From contig DUES01000086.1 in NCBI GenBank assembly GCA_011192055.1, positions 1 to 5,154 of the forward strand: a DNA stretch of 5,154 bases, read 5' to 3'. Source of the stretch: Dehalococcoidia bacterium. Its GTDB lineage: Bacteria; Chloroflexota; Dehalococcoidia; Dehalococcoidales; Fen-1064. Positions 1 to 5,154 of the stretch are shown piece by piece. The notes beneath the pieces were generated by a model. That model was not told the DNA's origin. It worked only from the letters and a program-made list of their open reading frames with translations, and ran no database searches. Made by a program: the position numbers and the translations under genes. The stretch's first letter is position 1, and each line of letters opens with the position of its first letter.

Positions 1-990
1 CGCGAAGGCTCGTCGGAGAAAAACCTGGAGACACTGCTGCCCCTGGTCACCGATGAAACCTGCAGGCGTTGCTTGTTTGTGGTCGACGACCGGAGTTGTG
101 TTGACCTGCTCCGTGACGGCGATATCGATGCCGTGGTCAGGAAAGCGATACGGTGCGGACTGGACCCGGTACGGGCAATCCAGATGGCTACTATCAATGC
201 TGCCGAACATTTCCGGTTAGAGCACCTGGGTGCGGTTGCGCCGGGATACCTGGCCAACCTTATCGTTGTGAGTGACATTGAGAAGCTGGTTGTAGAGTCC
301 GTCTTCTACCACGGTAAACTGGCGGCACAAAACGGAGAAGCGCTGTTCCGGGTGACTGCGAACCGCTCGCGGAAACTCACTGACAGTGTAAATGCGGGAC
401 CTTTCAATGAGGAAAATCTTAGGTTGGTACCTTCCGGTGATACTCACTACGTTATCGAGGTTATCCCCGGCCAGATTATCACACGCAAACGGACGGAAAA
501 AGTTAAAGTCGTCGATGGTGCTGTGATGCCTGATATCGAGCGTGATATCCTGAAGCTGGCTGTTGTAGAGCGGCACCGGGCATCCGGTAACACGGGTGTT
601 GGCCTGGTTACCGGCTTTGGATTGAAACGCGGTGCCCTGGCATCATCAATAACACATGATTCGCACAACATCGTTGTTGTCGGCACCAACGATGAAGATA
701 TACTGGCAGCAGTAAGAGAAATCCGGAGACTGAGGGGCGGCCTCGTGGTGGTCGATGGTGGTAACGTTGCAGCCAGTCTTGCATTACCTGTAGCAGGGTT
801 GCTTTCCACGGAACCCCTCGAAACAGTAGTAGAGCAGTTGGACGGTGTGGAACAAGCTGCAGCCGGACTCGGCACAAAACTGGCTGCTCCTTTCGCAACC
901 CTGTCTTTCGTTGCCCTGCCCGTAATCCCGGAACTGCGGCTGACTGACCTGGGACTGGTTGATGTCAATGAATTCCGCCTGATTTCGTAG
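1..990 (+). CDS. ade: Adenine deaminase, C-terminal part (5' end outside window)
   Basis: Adenine deaminase converts adenine to hypoxanthine plus ammonia in purine salvage or catabolism; it is a cytosolic metal-dependent amidohydrolase. The frame is open from base 1, so the gene continues upstream; 329 residues are visible, against roughly 550-600 for the family. Visible residues 1-8 read REGSSEKN, the family's characteristic loop, followed by VVDDR at 27-31, whose Asp is probably a metal/catalytic-site residue of the barrel. The PGYLANLIV segment closes the amidohydrolase domain. From about residue 180 comes the adenine-deaminase C-terminal domain, with SSITHDSHN at 215-223, a GG-LVVVDGG stretch, and the PVIPELRLTD ending. 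The stop is TAG at 988-990. A TTG at 73 is only an internal codon, because homology continues upstream of it. No frameshift is seen. The gene converges on the minus-strand dehydrogenase pair. Family assignment is secure; the metal and activity are inferred from the family. Confidence 0.93.
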   Translation, partial: REGSSEKNLETLLPLVTDETCRRCLFVVDDRSCVDLLRDGDIDAVVRKAIRCGLDPVRAIQMATINAAEHFRLEHLGAVAPGYLANLIVVSDIEKLVVESVFYHGKLAAQNGEALFRVTANRSRKLTDSVNAGPFNEENLRLVPSGDTHYVIEVIPGQIITRKRTEKVKVVDGAVMPDIERDILKLAVVERHRASGNTGVGLVTGFGLKRGALASSITHDSHNIVVVGTNDEDILAAVREIRRLRGGLVVVDGGNVAASLALPVAGLLSTEPLETVVEQLDGVEQAAAGLGTKLAAPFATLSFVALPVIPELRLTDLGLVDVNEFRLIS

Positions 991-1026
991 CCAGGGTGAC
1001 GAAAAACCCTTTCAACCATCCCCCTG

Positions 1027-1050
1027 CCCCCTTCCTATCCAGGAAGGGGG
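1027..1050. repeat. Perfect C/G-rich hairpin (10-bp stem, 4-base loop)
   Basis: CCCCCTTCCT (1027-1036) and AGGAAGGGGG (1041-1050) are perfect inverted arms around the loop ATCC. The arm is a homopyrimidine/homopurine tract, unlike the coding DNA nearby. On the plus strand it is followed by AAAAGATT, not a T-run. On the minus strand it is followed by more C-rich sequence after the reverse arm. It is therefore not a standard intrinsic terminator on either strand. It looks like a dispersed intergenic palindromic repeat of the REP type, but copy number cannot be judged from one window. It lies 36 bases after the deaminase stop. Confidence 0.7.
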
Positions 1051-1063
1051 AAAAGATTATATC

Positions 1064-1121
1064 TGGGGGACACCCCCAAACCCCTGCCAAAGGGGCTTCG
1101 CCCCTCTGGACTCCCCTTTTT
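1064..1121 (+). repeat. Double-hairpin G/C-rich element ending in a T-run; possible terminator of the deaminase gene
   Basis: The first hairpin is TGGGGG (1064-1069), loop ACA, CCCCCA (1073-1078). The second pairs 1087-1096 with 1100-1109 around the loop TTC: ten positions with a single A/C mismatch, and a perfect core of AGGGGC against GCCCCT. A short spacer ACTCCCC and TTTTT (1117-1121) follow. The T-run starts seven bases after the stem, which is further than in a classical intrinsic terminator. It could still stop plus-strand transcription from the deaminase gene, or be one unit of a dispersed intergenic repeat. Both readings fit; the pairing itself is seen directly and the role is inferred. 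Confidence 0.6.
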
Positions 1122-1183
1122 CAGTGACCTGCCAGGTTCTTACGAGCGGAAAAGCGTTCAGCTTACTGCATTACATAAAGATG

Positions 1184-1219
1184 AAAAACAGGCCAGGGGA
1201 TATGTTTCCCCTGGCCTGT
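1184..1219 (-). terminator. Rho-independent terminator of the dehydrogenase operon
   Basis: A perfect 13-bp stem pairs 1188-1200 (ACAGGCCAGGGGA) with 1207-1219 (TCCCCTGGCCTGT) around a 6-base loop at 1201-1206. Read on the minus strand the stem ends directly in a TTTTT tract (complement of 1184-1188). This is the textbook layout of an intrinsic terminator. It lies 35 bases downstream of the TAG stop at 1255-1257, so it ends the minus-strand transcript carrying the two dehydrogenases. On the plus strand no T-run follows the stem, so it is directional. Confidence 0.88.
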
Positions 1220-1254
1220 CTAGACAAGTCCTGTATAGTATGGTTACTGTTGGT

Positions 1255-2196
1255 CTACTCTTTGGGAGGTAGCGGTGGCGATGGATTTACCAGATCGGCC
1301 AGTAGCGTACCGGGCAGGATACTGTCCAGTTCATCAAGTGTCCAGCGTCCATCTTTGTGGATGCTCTTTTTCGGTTCCGGGTTCTGGTAAAGAGAAATGG
1401 TCCCACCGCTCGAACCGAAGGTCTGGCCGTTAATCTCGGATGCTGCTTCAGTAGCCAGGAACACAACGATTGGAGCGATATCATCCGGGCTCCGTAACGT
1501 CGGGGCACCGACCGGAGACTGTGCGCCGCCGCCACCGGTGACACCTTTCTCAGACCTGATTTTATATGCCGCCAGTACCTCGTCGGACATTGTCATTCGG
1601 GTGGAAGCACCGGGAGCAATGGCGTTGCACGTCACCCCGTATCTGCCCATATCACGTGCGATAACACGGGTAAAACCGGCAATACCTGCCTTGGCCGCAC
1701 CATAGTTGGCCTGGCCGGAATTCCCGATAAGACCGGACGTGGAACTCATATTGATAACCCGACCGCTCCTCTGCTGTCGAAAGAGTACGCAGGCCGGTTT
1801 CGTGCAGTTGAAGACCCCGTAGAGATGGACCTTGATTACTGAGTCCCATTCTTCCGGGGCCATGTTGAATATCATGCGGTCCCGCAGGATACCGGCGTTA
1901 TTGACCAGGATGTCGAGCTTGCCGAAGCTGTCTACGGCTGTCTTGATGATATTCTCTCCACCCTCAACAGTGGTTACGGAGTCGTAATTGCCGACTGCTT
2001 CTCCGCCGGCTGCCTTGATTTCGTCAACTACTTCGTCGGCTACTTTATTCTCGGCTCCTGAGCCATCAACAGAACCACCAAGGTCGTTGACCACTACTTT
2101 AGCACCTTCACTGGCCAGGAGAATGGCAATACCCCTGCCGATACCCCGGCCTGCTCCGGTCACTACTGCTACTCTATCTTTTAGTCTATCTCCCAT
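1255..2196 (-). CDS. Short-chain dehydrogenase, MFE-2-like 3-hydroxyacyl-CoA dehydrogenase type (downstream paralog)
   Basis: This is a 313-residue classical-type short-chain dehydrogenase/reductase (SDR) that oxidises or reduces a hydroxyl/keto group with a nicotinamide cofactor. The cofactor motif TGAGRGIG is at 13-20. Asp38 after the second strand (VVVNDLGG) favours NAD(H) over NADP(H). NNAG is at 99-102, and the catalytic triad is Ser152, Tyr165 and Lys169 (YGAAK). The segments VVVNDLGG, NYDSV, NNAGILRDR, KVHLYG, GQANY and SRMT-like STRMT parallel the dehydrogenase domain of eukaryotic peroxisomal multifunctional enzyme type 2. A fatty or other acyl-CoA substrate is therefore likely but not proven. 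No hydratase or SCP2 domain is fused. Compared with its paralog, residues 219-235 carry a Gly-rich insertion and PNAG is replaced by PGAS before the TRMT motif. The start is ATG at 2194-2196 with AGGAGGT four bases upstream. It is second in the operon, 90 bases after its paralog, and ends before the terminator at 1184-1219. Confidence 0.88.
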   Translation of the reverse strand: MGDRLKDRVAVVTGAGRGIGRGIAILLASEGAKVVVNDLGGSVDGSGAENKVADEVVDEIKAAGGEAVGNYDSVTTVEGGENIIKTAVDSFGKLDILVNNAGILRDRMIFNMAPEEWDSVIKVHLYGVFNCTKPACVLFRQQRSGRVINMSSTSGLIGNSGQANYGAAKAGIAGFTRVIARDMGRYGVTCNAIAPGASTRMTMSDEVLAAYKIRSEKGVTGGGGAQSPVGAPTLRSPDDIAPIVVFLATEAASEINGQTFGSSGGTISLYQNPEPKKSIHKDGRWTLDELDSILPGTLLADLVNPSPPLPPKE

Positions 2197-2286
2197 TTGT
2201 ACCTCCTGATACGACGCTCATTTTCAACACTCGGGTTAAAGTTGATATGTTCTGGCGTAAGTAGGTGTAACAGGTATTGATTACGT

Positions 2287-3198
2287 CTATTCCTTGGGTT
2301 GCTCGGGTGGATACGGATTTACCAGCCCGGCCGCAAGCGTCATGGGCATGTTATCAAACAGCTCGTCGATTGTGAATCCACCATTCTTCACTATCATTCT
2401 TTCCTGGACAGGTTCGGAATAGAGGGCTATCCTGCCGGTCTGCACGAAGAAGGTGCGCCCGTTGACGTTGGCGGAATCATCAGAAGCCAGCCAGACAATC
2501 AAAGGCGCGATATCATCAGGACTCATTGACTCCATGTATTGAACCAGGGCACCGCGCCCTGACCTTTCTGCAGCCTGTTTCATGTCGTCGCTCATCGTCA
2601 TCCGGGTACCTGCATTAGGTCGAATAGCGTTACATGTGGCTCCATATCTGCCCATTTCGATGGCGACCGTCCGGGTGAAGCCCACGATGCCTTCTTTGGC
2701 GGCAGCGTAGTTTGACTGACCCCGGTTGCCCAGTCCGGATGTGGAAGAGGTGTTAATGATGCGGCCGCTTCTCTGCTGGCGGAAGAGTACGCAGGCAGGC
2801 CTGGTGGTATTAAAATGCCCGTAGAGATGGACCTTCAGCACCGAGTCCCACTCTTCAGGGGCCATGTTGAAGACCATACGGTCTCTCAGGATACCGGCAT
2901 TGTTGACCAGGATATCAAGCTTGCCGAAGCTGTCTACCGCTGTCTTAACGATGTTCTCGCCACCCTCGACACTGGTTACGGAGTCGTAATTGGCGACTGC
3001 TTCGCCACCGGCTGCCTTGATTTCATCGACGACTACGTCTGCCGCAGAACTTGATGCCCCTGAACCGTCCACAGCACCACCAAGGTCATTGACGACTATC
3101 TTAGCACCCTCGGATGCCAGAGCCAGGGCATGCCCCCGGCCAATACCACCACCGGCGCCGGTCACGATAGCCACCTTACCTTTCAATCTGTCAGCCAT
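2287..3198 (-). CDS. Short-chain dehydrogenase, MFE-2-like 3-hydroxyacyl-CoA dehydrogenase type (upstream paralog)
   Basis: This 303-residue SDR is a tandem paralog of the gene ending at 1255. TGAGGGIG at 13-20 binds the cofactor, Asp38 suggests NAD(H), NNAG is at 99-102, and the catalytic Tyr164 and Lys168 are in YAAAK. The TSSTSG segment (150-155) supplies the catalytic Ser, either Ser151 or Ser152. One codon is missing just after it (GLGN against GLIGN in the paralog). The PNAGTRMT stretch (194-201) matches the PNAGSRMT of peroxisomal multifunctional enzyme type 2, so this copy looks closer to that ancestral form. The likely reaction is NAD-dependent oxidation of a 3-hydroxyacyl-CoA; the substrate is inferred from family resemblance only. 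The C-terminus ends NPYPPEQPKE, shared in outline with the paralog. The start is ATG at 3196-3198 with AGGAGG seven bases upstream (complement of 3206-3211). It is the first gene of the minus-strand operon, read from the promoter near 3454-3482. Confidence 0.88.
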   Translation of the reverse strand: MADRLKGKVAIVTGAGGGIGRGHALALASEGAKIVVNDLGGAVDGSGASSSAADVVVDEIKAAGGEAVANYDSVTSVEGGENIVKTAVDSFGKLDILVNNAGILRDRMVFNMAPEEWDSVLKVHLYGHFNTTRPACVLFRQQRSGRIINTSSTSGLGNRGQSNYAAAKEGIVGFTRTVAIEMGRYGATCNAIRPNAGTRMTMSDDMKQAAERSGRGALVQYMESMSPDDIAPLIVWLASDDSANVNGRTFFVQTGRIALYSEPVQERMIVKNGGFTIDELFDNMPMTLAAGLVNPYPPEQPKE

Positions 3199-3453
3199 GT
3201 TTAAACCTCCTAATTGTTCATAAATTCGAATTCAAGGAATCTTCCGGGACTCCTTTACTCGTCACATGAAAGACCTGCCTGAAGCAGGGAATAGTCTGGA
3301 ACTGGAAAAAACAGGACCTCCACGAAGCGGTTTTTCCTTGCGTTAGAGGGCAGGACATTTACCGCCTCTCTCGAGGGTGTGCACCAGTACTTGCGGGATA
3401 TCATCGGTGTATCAGGTTTCACCTCATGTTTGTTACCGAGGATGGCAACCAGA

Positions 3454-3482
3454 ATTCTATACCTTTTTGGGTTTTCTGTCAA
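3454..3482 (-). promoter_or_regulatory. Sigma-70-type promoter for the dehydrogenase operon
   Basis: On the minus strand a perfect -35 box TTGACA (complement of 3477-3482) is followed after exactly 17 bases by TAGAAT (complement of 3454-3459), a five-of-six match to the -10 consensus. Transcription would begin near 3447. That gives an untranslated leader of about 250 bases before the first dehydrogenase ATG at 3198. No nearer promoter of comparable quality is seen. The sequence fit is strong; activity is inferred. Confidence 0.6.
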
Positions 3483-3575
3483 ATTGAGTGAAAGAATTAT
3501 GCCGTGGAAAGTGCATGCTTGGAACGGGTCAGCCGGTGGCCTGTACCGGTGTCCGTTACCACCGCAGACCTATGG

Positions 3576-3586
3576 TATAGTATAGT
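3576..3586 (+). promoter_or_regulatory. Possible -10 region for the DUF212 gene (two overlapping TATAGT boxes)
   Basis: TATAGT occurs at 3576-3581 and again at 3581-3586, each a five-of-six match to the -10 consensus, preceded by a related TATGGT at 3571. No good -35 box sits 16-18 bases upstream; the nearest (TTACCA, 3556-3561) gives a 19-base spacing. A start near 3592 would leave a leader of about 55 bases before the TTG start at 3648, which fits the ribosome binding site position. This is weak evidence. Confidence 0.3.
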
Positions 3587-3629
3587 GTATTTGGAATCAG
3601 TTGACAGTACATGTTCATACATTGAGAAT

Positions 3630-3636
3630 GGGGGAG
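3630..3636 (+). promoter_or_regulatory. Ribosome binding site deciding a TTG start for the DUF212 gene
   Basis: GGGGGAG at 3630-3636 lies 11 bases before TTG at 3648-3650. It is the only purine-rich Shine-Dalgarno-like stretch ahead of the conserved part of the protein. It supports TTG 3648 over the far-upstream GTG at 3504 and over the internal ATG at 3681. Confidence 0.55.
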
Positions 3637-3647
3637 TCAGCAGGGTA

Positions 3648-4106
3648 TTGATCAGAGACATTGTTACCAACGAAGTGCTGATGGTGCCTGTATGTATATG
3701 GGCGATAGCACAGTTGCTCAAAGGACTGACAGAAACACTGAAGCAAAGGCGCTTCGATTTGAGTTTTTTTATTACCAGTGGAGGCATGCCCAGCTCTCAC
3801 TCAGCAATGGTCAGTGCCCTGGCTACAGCAGTAGCATTGACTACCGGTTTTGATTCCGCACTGTTTGCCGTTAGCGCTATCCTTGCTATGGTGGTGATGT
3901 ATGATGCCGCAGGGGTACGCTGGGCAGTGAGCCGGCAGGCATCCATTCTCAATCGTATCGTTCGGGAACTGAGGTTAAGGCGTCCCCTCGGTGAAGTTGA
4001 GCGTGACCTGCGGGAACTTATCGGACATACCCCGTTCCAGGTTATTGTGGGCTCGGTCCTGGGTATACTTCTTACGTGGTACTGGATTGAAATAGTCTCC
4101 GTGTAG
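3648..4106 (+). CDS. DUF212 / divergent PAP2-family membrane protein
   Basis: This 152-residue integral membrane protein belongs to the DUF212 group, relatives of PAP2 acid phosphatases and vanadium haloperoxidases whose substrate is not established. Family marks are SGGMPSSHSA at 44-53 (the PAP2-like SSH motif), YDAAGVRW at 85-92, RQASILN at 96-102, and GHTPFQV at 126-132 leading into a last hydrophobic helix. Hydrophobic segments lie at about 9-24, 54-84 and 130-150. The region between the last two is charged and probably cytosolic. The open frame extends upstream to GTG 3504, but residues encoded there do not resemble the family. With TTG 3648 as start, the protein begins at IVTNEVL, which aligns with the usual N-terminus, and the length matches the typical 150-160 residues. 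It is a lone gene, divergent from the dehydrogenases. No intrinsic terminator is visible after it. Family call is firm, start moderately so, function unknown. Confidence 0.87.
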   Translation: MIRDIVTNEVLMVPVCIWAIAQLLKGLTETLKQRRFDLSFFITSGGMPSSHSAMVSALATAVALTTGFDSALFAVSAILAMVVMYDAAGVRWAVSRQASILNRIVRELRLRRPLGEVERDLRELIGHTPFQVIVGSVLGILLTWYWIEIVSV

Positions 4107-4264
4107 TACTGCCCGGTAATGATAATTTTCCTTCCCTGTCCGCAGCAGACAATTACAGTAAATACCGGACTAATGCTTCAAGTGTGACAGTCTTGACTGG
4201 CGCTTCATTGCGGTGTAAGTTAAAACTGAGTGGTACTGAGAATCCCGGAGTCTGGAGGCAGCCC

Positions 4265-5154
4265 ATGTCTACGTTATTGCTTGATAAGAATGCTACCAGT
4301 AATCTGCTCGATATGGCCGGTGTCATGAAAGCGGTTGAGGAAGCCTTCATTTCATGGGTCGAAGGTAAAGCCAGTATGCCGCCGAAGTCCTACCTGCTCG
4401 TAGAGAAGGGCGATTTCAGGGCAATGCCCGCTGCTATTCCCGGGGCTGCCGGTATCAAGTGGGTGAATGTCCATACCCATAACGCGGCACGGGGCCTGCC
4501 TACTGTTATCGGTGTCTATATTCTCAGCGACCCTGAGACTGCGTATCCTTTGGCCATAATGGACGCCACAGAGATAACGGCGTACCGGACCGCTGCTACA
4601 GCCGCAATCGCCGCCAGGTACCTGGCAAAAAAGGAATCTCATACGATGGGTATTATCGGGGCCGGAAAACAGGCCCGTTACCAGGTACTGGCCCACGCCG
4701 AGGTCTTTGATATCCGGCAGATAAATGTTGCCGACATCTCGGAAGCTGCCATGGACGGGCTTATCAGATCTTTGCCTGGTTTTACTATTAAGAAGTGCTC
4801 TGCTGAAATGGCGGTATCCTCTGACATCGTTTGTACACTCACGCCATCACGGTCACCGGTTGTCCGGCGGGAGTGGATAAAACCGGGCACACACATCAAT
4901 GCCGTGGGTGCCGATGCTCCAGGCAAGCAGGAACTGGAACCGGCAGTCCTGAGTGATGCAAAGGTTATTGTTGACGACCTCAGGCAGGCCAGATCTGCCG
5001 GAGAGATAAATGTACCAATTACGAGCGGTCTATACAAAGCAACTGATATTTATGCGAATCTCGGTGAGATAATAACCGGAAAAAAACCGGGCCGTACCGA
5101 TGGTGAAGCGATTACGGTCTTTGATTCCACCGGAGTAGCTATTGAAGACGTGGC
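4265..5154 (+). CDS. Ornithine cyclodeaminase / mu-crystallin family protein (3' end outside window)
   Basis: This NAD(P)-dependent enzyme family includes ornithine cyclodeaminase (ornithine to proline plus ammonia), archaeal-type alanine dehydrogenase, and ketimine or other imino-acid reductases. The frame is open to the window edge; 296 codons are visible, so only the last few tens of residues are probably missing. Visible marks are FRAMPA with Arg52, IKWVN with Lys65, and TAYRTAATAA with Arg108, which fit the substrate carboxylate and catalytic positions of the family. The dinucleotide-binding loop IIGAGKQAR is at 130-138, and VGADAPGKQEL at 214-224 carries Asp217, matching the catalytic Asp region of ornithine cyclodeaminase. 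The start is ATG at 4265 with GGAGG (4254-4258) six bases upstream. The gene follows the DUF212 gene by 158 bases. A TTGACT at 4193-4198 could be a -35 box, but no convincing -10 follows. The family is secure; which substrate it uses cannot be told from sequence alone. Confidence 0.9.
   Translation, partial: MSTLLLDKNATSNLLDMAGVMKAVEEAFISWVEGKASMPPKSYLLVEKGDFRAMPAAIPGAAGIKWVNVHTHNAARGLPTVIGVYILSDPETAYPLAIMDATEITAYRTAATAAIAARYLAKKESHTMGIIGAGKQARYQVLAHAEVFDIRQINVADISEAAMDGLIRSLPGFTIKKCSAEMAVSSDIVCTLTPSRSPVVRREWIKPGTHINAVGADAPGKQELEPAVLSDAKVIVDDLRQARSAGEINVPITSGLYKATDIYANLGEIITGKKPGRTDGEAITVFDSTGVAIEDV

Larger units (their letters stand above)
1255..3198 (-). repeat. Tandem gene duplication of two dehydrogenases, offset about 1002 bases
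   Basis: The two adjacent minus-strand genes align from their start codons (2196 and 3198) at a constant 1002-base offset. For example, the same 20-base string occurs at 1971-1990 and 2973-2992. Counted by hand, the proteins differ at about 25 of the first 155 positions. They differ at about 13 of the next 49, and at more than half of the last 73. Both ends are recognisably homologous (NPxPPxxPKE tails), so the whole gene was duplicated rather than only the N-terminal half. Confidence 0.85.
3199..3647. other. Divergent intergenic region, 449 bases
   Basis: This spacer separates the minus-strand dehydrogenase operon from the plus-strand DUF212 gene. It holds the ribosome binding site of the first dehydrogenase (3206-3211, minus), a good minus-strand promoter (3454-3482), a weak TATAGT pair (3576-3586, plus) and the DUF212 ribosome binding site (3630-3636). 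A short hairpin pairs CCTGC (3274-3278) with GCAGG (3284-3288). A minus-strand open frame of 75 codons (3482-3255) is also present. It has no recognisable family, and its ATG lies within the promoter's -35 box, so transcripts from that promoter would miss it; a shorter 49-codon version from ATG 3404 has no good ribosome binding site. I do not call it a gene, but it cannot be excluded. Confidence 0.55.

Noticed and set aside
993..1010. Small hairpin AGGGT/ACCCT just after the deaminase stop as its terminator
   Set aside because: It has only a 5-bp stem with an 8-base loop and no T-run beyond two bases. The element at 1064-1121 is a better candidate.
447..1019. Minus-strand open frame of 190 codons opposite the deaminase
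   Set aside because: It is an antisense shadow with low-complexity Ser/Thr/Arg-rich composition; the plus strand carries the clear adenine deaminase motifs.
1124..1390. Plus-strand open frame of 88 codons after the deaminase
   Set aside because: It runs through the terminator hairpin and then antisense to the 3' end of the downstream dehydrogenase, with no ribosome binding site or family resemblance.
3255..3482. Minus-strand open frame of 75 codons in the divergent spacer
   Set aside because: No family is recognised, no good ribosome binding site is seen, and its start overlaps the -35 box of the predicted promoter. It is described under the spacer rather than called as a gene.
3601..3629. 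Plus-strand promoter TTGACA (3601-3606), 17 bases, GAGAAT (3624-3629)
   Set aside because: The -35 is perfect, but the -10 matches only four of six, and the resulting start near 3636 would cut off the ribosome binding site at 3630-3636.
4193..4221. Promoter for the ornithine cyclodeaminase-family gene: TTGACT at 4193-4198 with TAAGTT 17 bases on
   Set aside because: The -10 matches only three of six consensus bases, so it is too weak to list as a site.
4352..5037. Two long minus-strand open frames opposite the right-hand gene
   Set aside because: They are antisense shadows of the ornithine cyclodeaminase-family frame, which has conserved motifs and a good ribosome binding site.

Overview
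This is a bacterial chromosomal fragment with dense, housekeeping-type metabolic genes. It uses GTG/TTG starts as well as ATG and has clear AGGAGG-type ribosome binding sites. No rRNA, tRNA, CRISPR array, transposase or phage gene is visible. The best guess for the source is an uncultured Chloroflexi/Dehalococcoidia-type genome. This rests on the GC-rich intergenic hairpin repeats and on paralogous short-chain dehydrogenases resembling the MFE-2 dehydrogenase domain. It is inference only; no marker gene is present.

Layout, left to right. (1) 1-990 (+): the C-terminal part of an adenine deaminase, cut by the window edge. (2) 991-1254: a convergent intergenic spacer with a cluster of C/G-rich hairpins (1027-1121) and a strong intrinsic terminator for the minus-strand genes (1184-1219). 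(3) 3198-1255 (-): two tandem paralogous short-chain dehydrogenases, probably co-transcribed in the order 3198->2287 then 2196->1255. Both resemble the (R)-3-hydroxyacyl-CoA dehydrogenase domain of peroxisomal multifunctional enzyme type 2. (4) 3199-3647: a 449-base divergent spacer holding a good minus-strand promoter (TTGACA-N17-TAGAAT) about 250 bases upstream of the first dehydrogenase. (5) 3648-4106 (+): a small DUF212 / divergent PAP2 membrane protein, best started at a TTG. (6) 4265-5154 (+): an ornithine cyclodeaminase / mu-crystallin family protein, running off the right edge.

Functionally the window mixes purine salvage or catabolism, probable acyl-CoA beta-oxidation-type redox steps, a membrane phosphatase-like protein and an NAD(P)-dependent amino acid or imino acid enzyme. 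Only the two dehydrogenases look like a true unit. The most notable features are the uneven divergence of that tandem pair (about 84% identical over the first 155 residues, under half in the last 73, counted by hand), the hairpin cluster downstream of the deaminase, and the long leader of the dehydrogenase operon. I do not see convincing evidence of a wholly new biological system here.
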